This document shows positions 63,976 through 64,000 of a stretch of 64,000 nucleotides of DNA, one piece after another; position 1 is the stretch's first letter; every line of letters starts with the position of its first letter. This stretch comes from Pikeienuella litoralis. GTDB lineage: Bacteria; Pseudomonadota; Alphaproteobacteria; Rhodobacterales; Rhodobacteraceae. The DNA lies in the NCBI RefSeq assembly GCF_037646705.1, contig NZ_JBBHER010000005.1, forward strand, positions 359,527-423,526, read 5' to 3'. Made by a program: the position numbers and the translations under genes. The notes under the pieces are model-generated. The model saw only the letters and a list, made by a program, of their open reading frames with translations. It was not told the DNA's origin and ran no database searches.

Positions 63976-64000
63976 ATGCTCAACCATGGCGCGTATTTGA
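63976..64000 (+). CDS. Possible start of a gene cut by the window edge
   Basis: ATG 63976 is preceded by GAAGAGGGG and encodes MLNHGAYL before the window ends. The Shine-Dalgarno-like sequence and the promoter-like element at 63891 make a partial gene plausible, but eight codons are too few to name a product. Confidence 0.25.

Larger units (their letters stand above)
63556..64000. other. GC-rich intergenic region at the right edge
   Basis: 445 bp without a recognisable gene except possibly the last 25 bases. Very GC-rich except for an AT-rich island at about 63760-63796 whose ends form CTGATA/TATCAG. Palindromic GCCGCCGGCGGC-like sequence occurs near 63848-63861. Open frames on both strands are Pro/Arg/Ala-rich and unlike any family I know. 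Confidence 0.5.

Noticed and set aside
63923..64000. 25-codon frame ending exactly at the window edge
   Set aside because: No Shine-Dalgarno at 63923 and no family resemblance; the ATG at 63976 is better placed.

Overview
The window looks like a high-GC chromosome segment from an alphaproteobacterium of the Rhodobacterales (Paracoccaceae/Roseobacter-like) type. This rests on gene content and order: enolase-FtsB-pdhA-pdhB, ispDF-pgpA-cinA, dusB(nifR3)-ntrB-ntrC-ntrY-ntrX-trkA-trkH-hfq-hflX, aapJQMP, an F1-ATPase assembly chaperone of the ATP12 family, and a VPLPA-type C-terminal sorting signal. I saw no IS element, prophage, CRISPR array, rRNA or tRNA. Most of the window is core genome.

Layout. 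1-5.4 kb (minus strand): pyruvate dehydrogenase E1 beta (cut by the window edge) and alpha, an FtsB-like protein, enolase, MazG and SSB. 5.6-15 kb (plus strand, then one minus gene): UvrA, a CBS-pair protein, CoaD, an exported cyclophilin, QueA, an MFS transporter, a DUF924 protein, dihydrolipoamide dehydrogenase, then a VIT-type metal transporter facing an oxyR across a 497-bp gap. 17-21 kb: lipoyl synthase, then a coiled-coil protein overlapping a GAF-GAF-PAS adenylate cyclase. 21-24.4 kb: hpt, a COQ10/RatA-like gene, cinA, a divergent pgpA and fused ispDF. 24.5-36.3 kb: the nitrogen regulation/potassium/RNA cluster dusB-ntrBC-ntrYX-trkAH-hfq-hflX.

36.3-46.9 kb holds metabolism and transport: a D-amino acid dehydrogenase-like flavoprotein divergent from a group II PLP decarboxylase, a TRAP permease pair without a binding protein, a fatty acid hydroxylase and the aapJQMP amino acid ABC operon. 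47-53.5 kb is a patchwork: thioesterase, LysM-binding-protein fusion, ATP12 chaperone, 5-formyl-THF cyclo-ligase, Lrp/AsnC regulator, a VPLPA-CTERM surface protein with a strong terminator, and a Tat-exported metallo-hydrolase. 53.5-63.6 kb: alaS coupled to a DUF1330 gene, then a likely sugar/nucleoside operon (FGGY kinase, ABC permease, binding protein, ATPase, nucleoside hydrolase), and finally a ketopantoate-reductase-like gene with an acetamidase/formamidase.

The most interesting points are these. NtrC has GAFAGP in place of the sigma-54-contacting GAFTGA, and NtrX lacks the motif altogether. PgpA has lost family acidic residues. A LysM domain is fused to a solute-binding domain. A coiled-coil protein is translationally coupled to an adenylate cyclase. 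GC-rich hairpins lie just after the binding-protein gene in both ABC operons. I found no clear candidate for a wholly new defence or mobile system.
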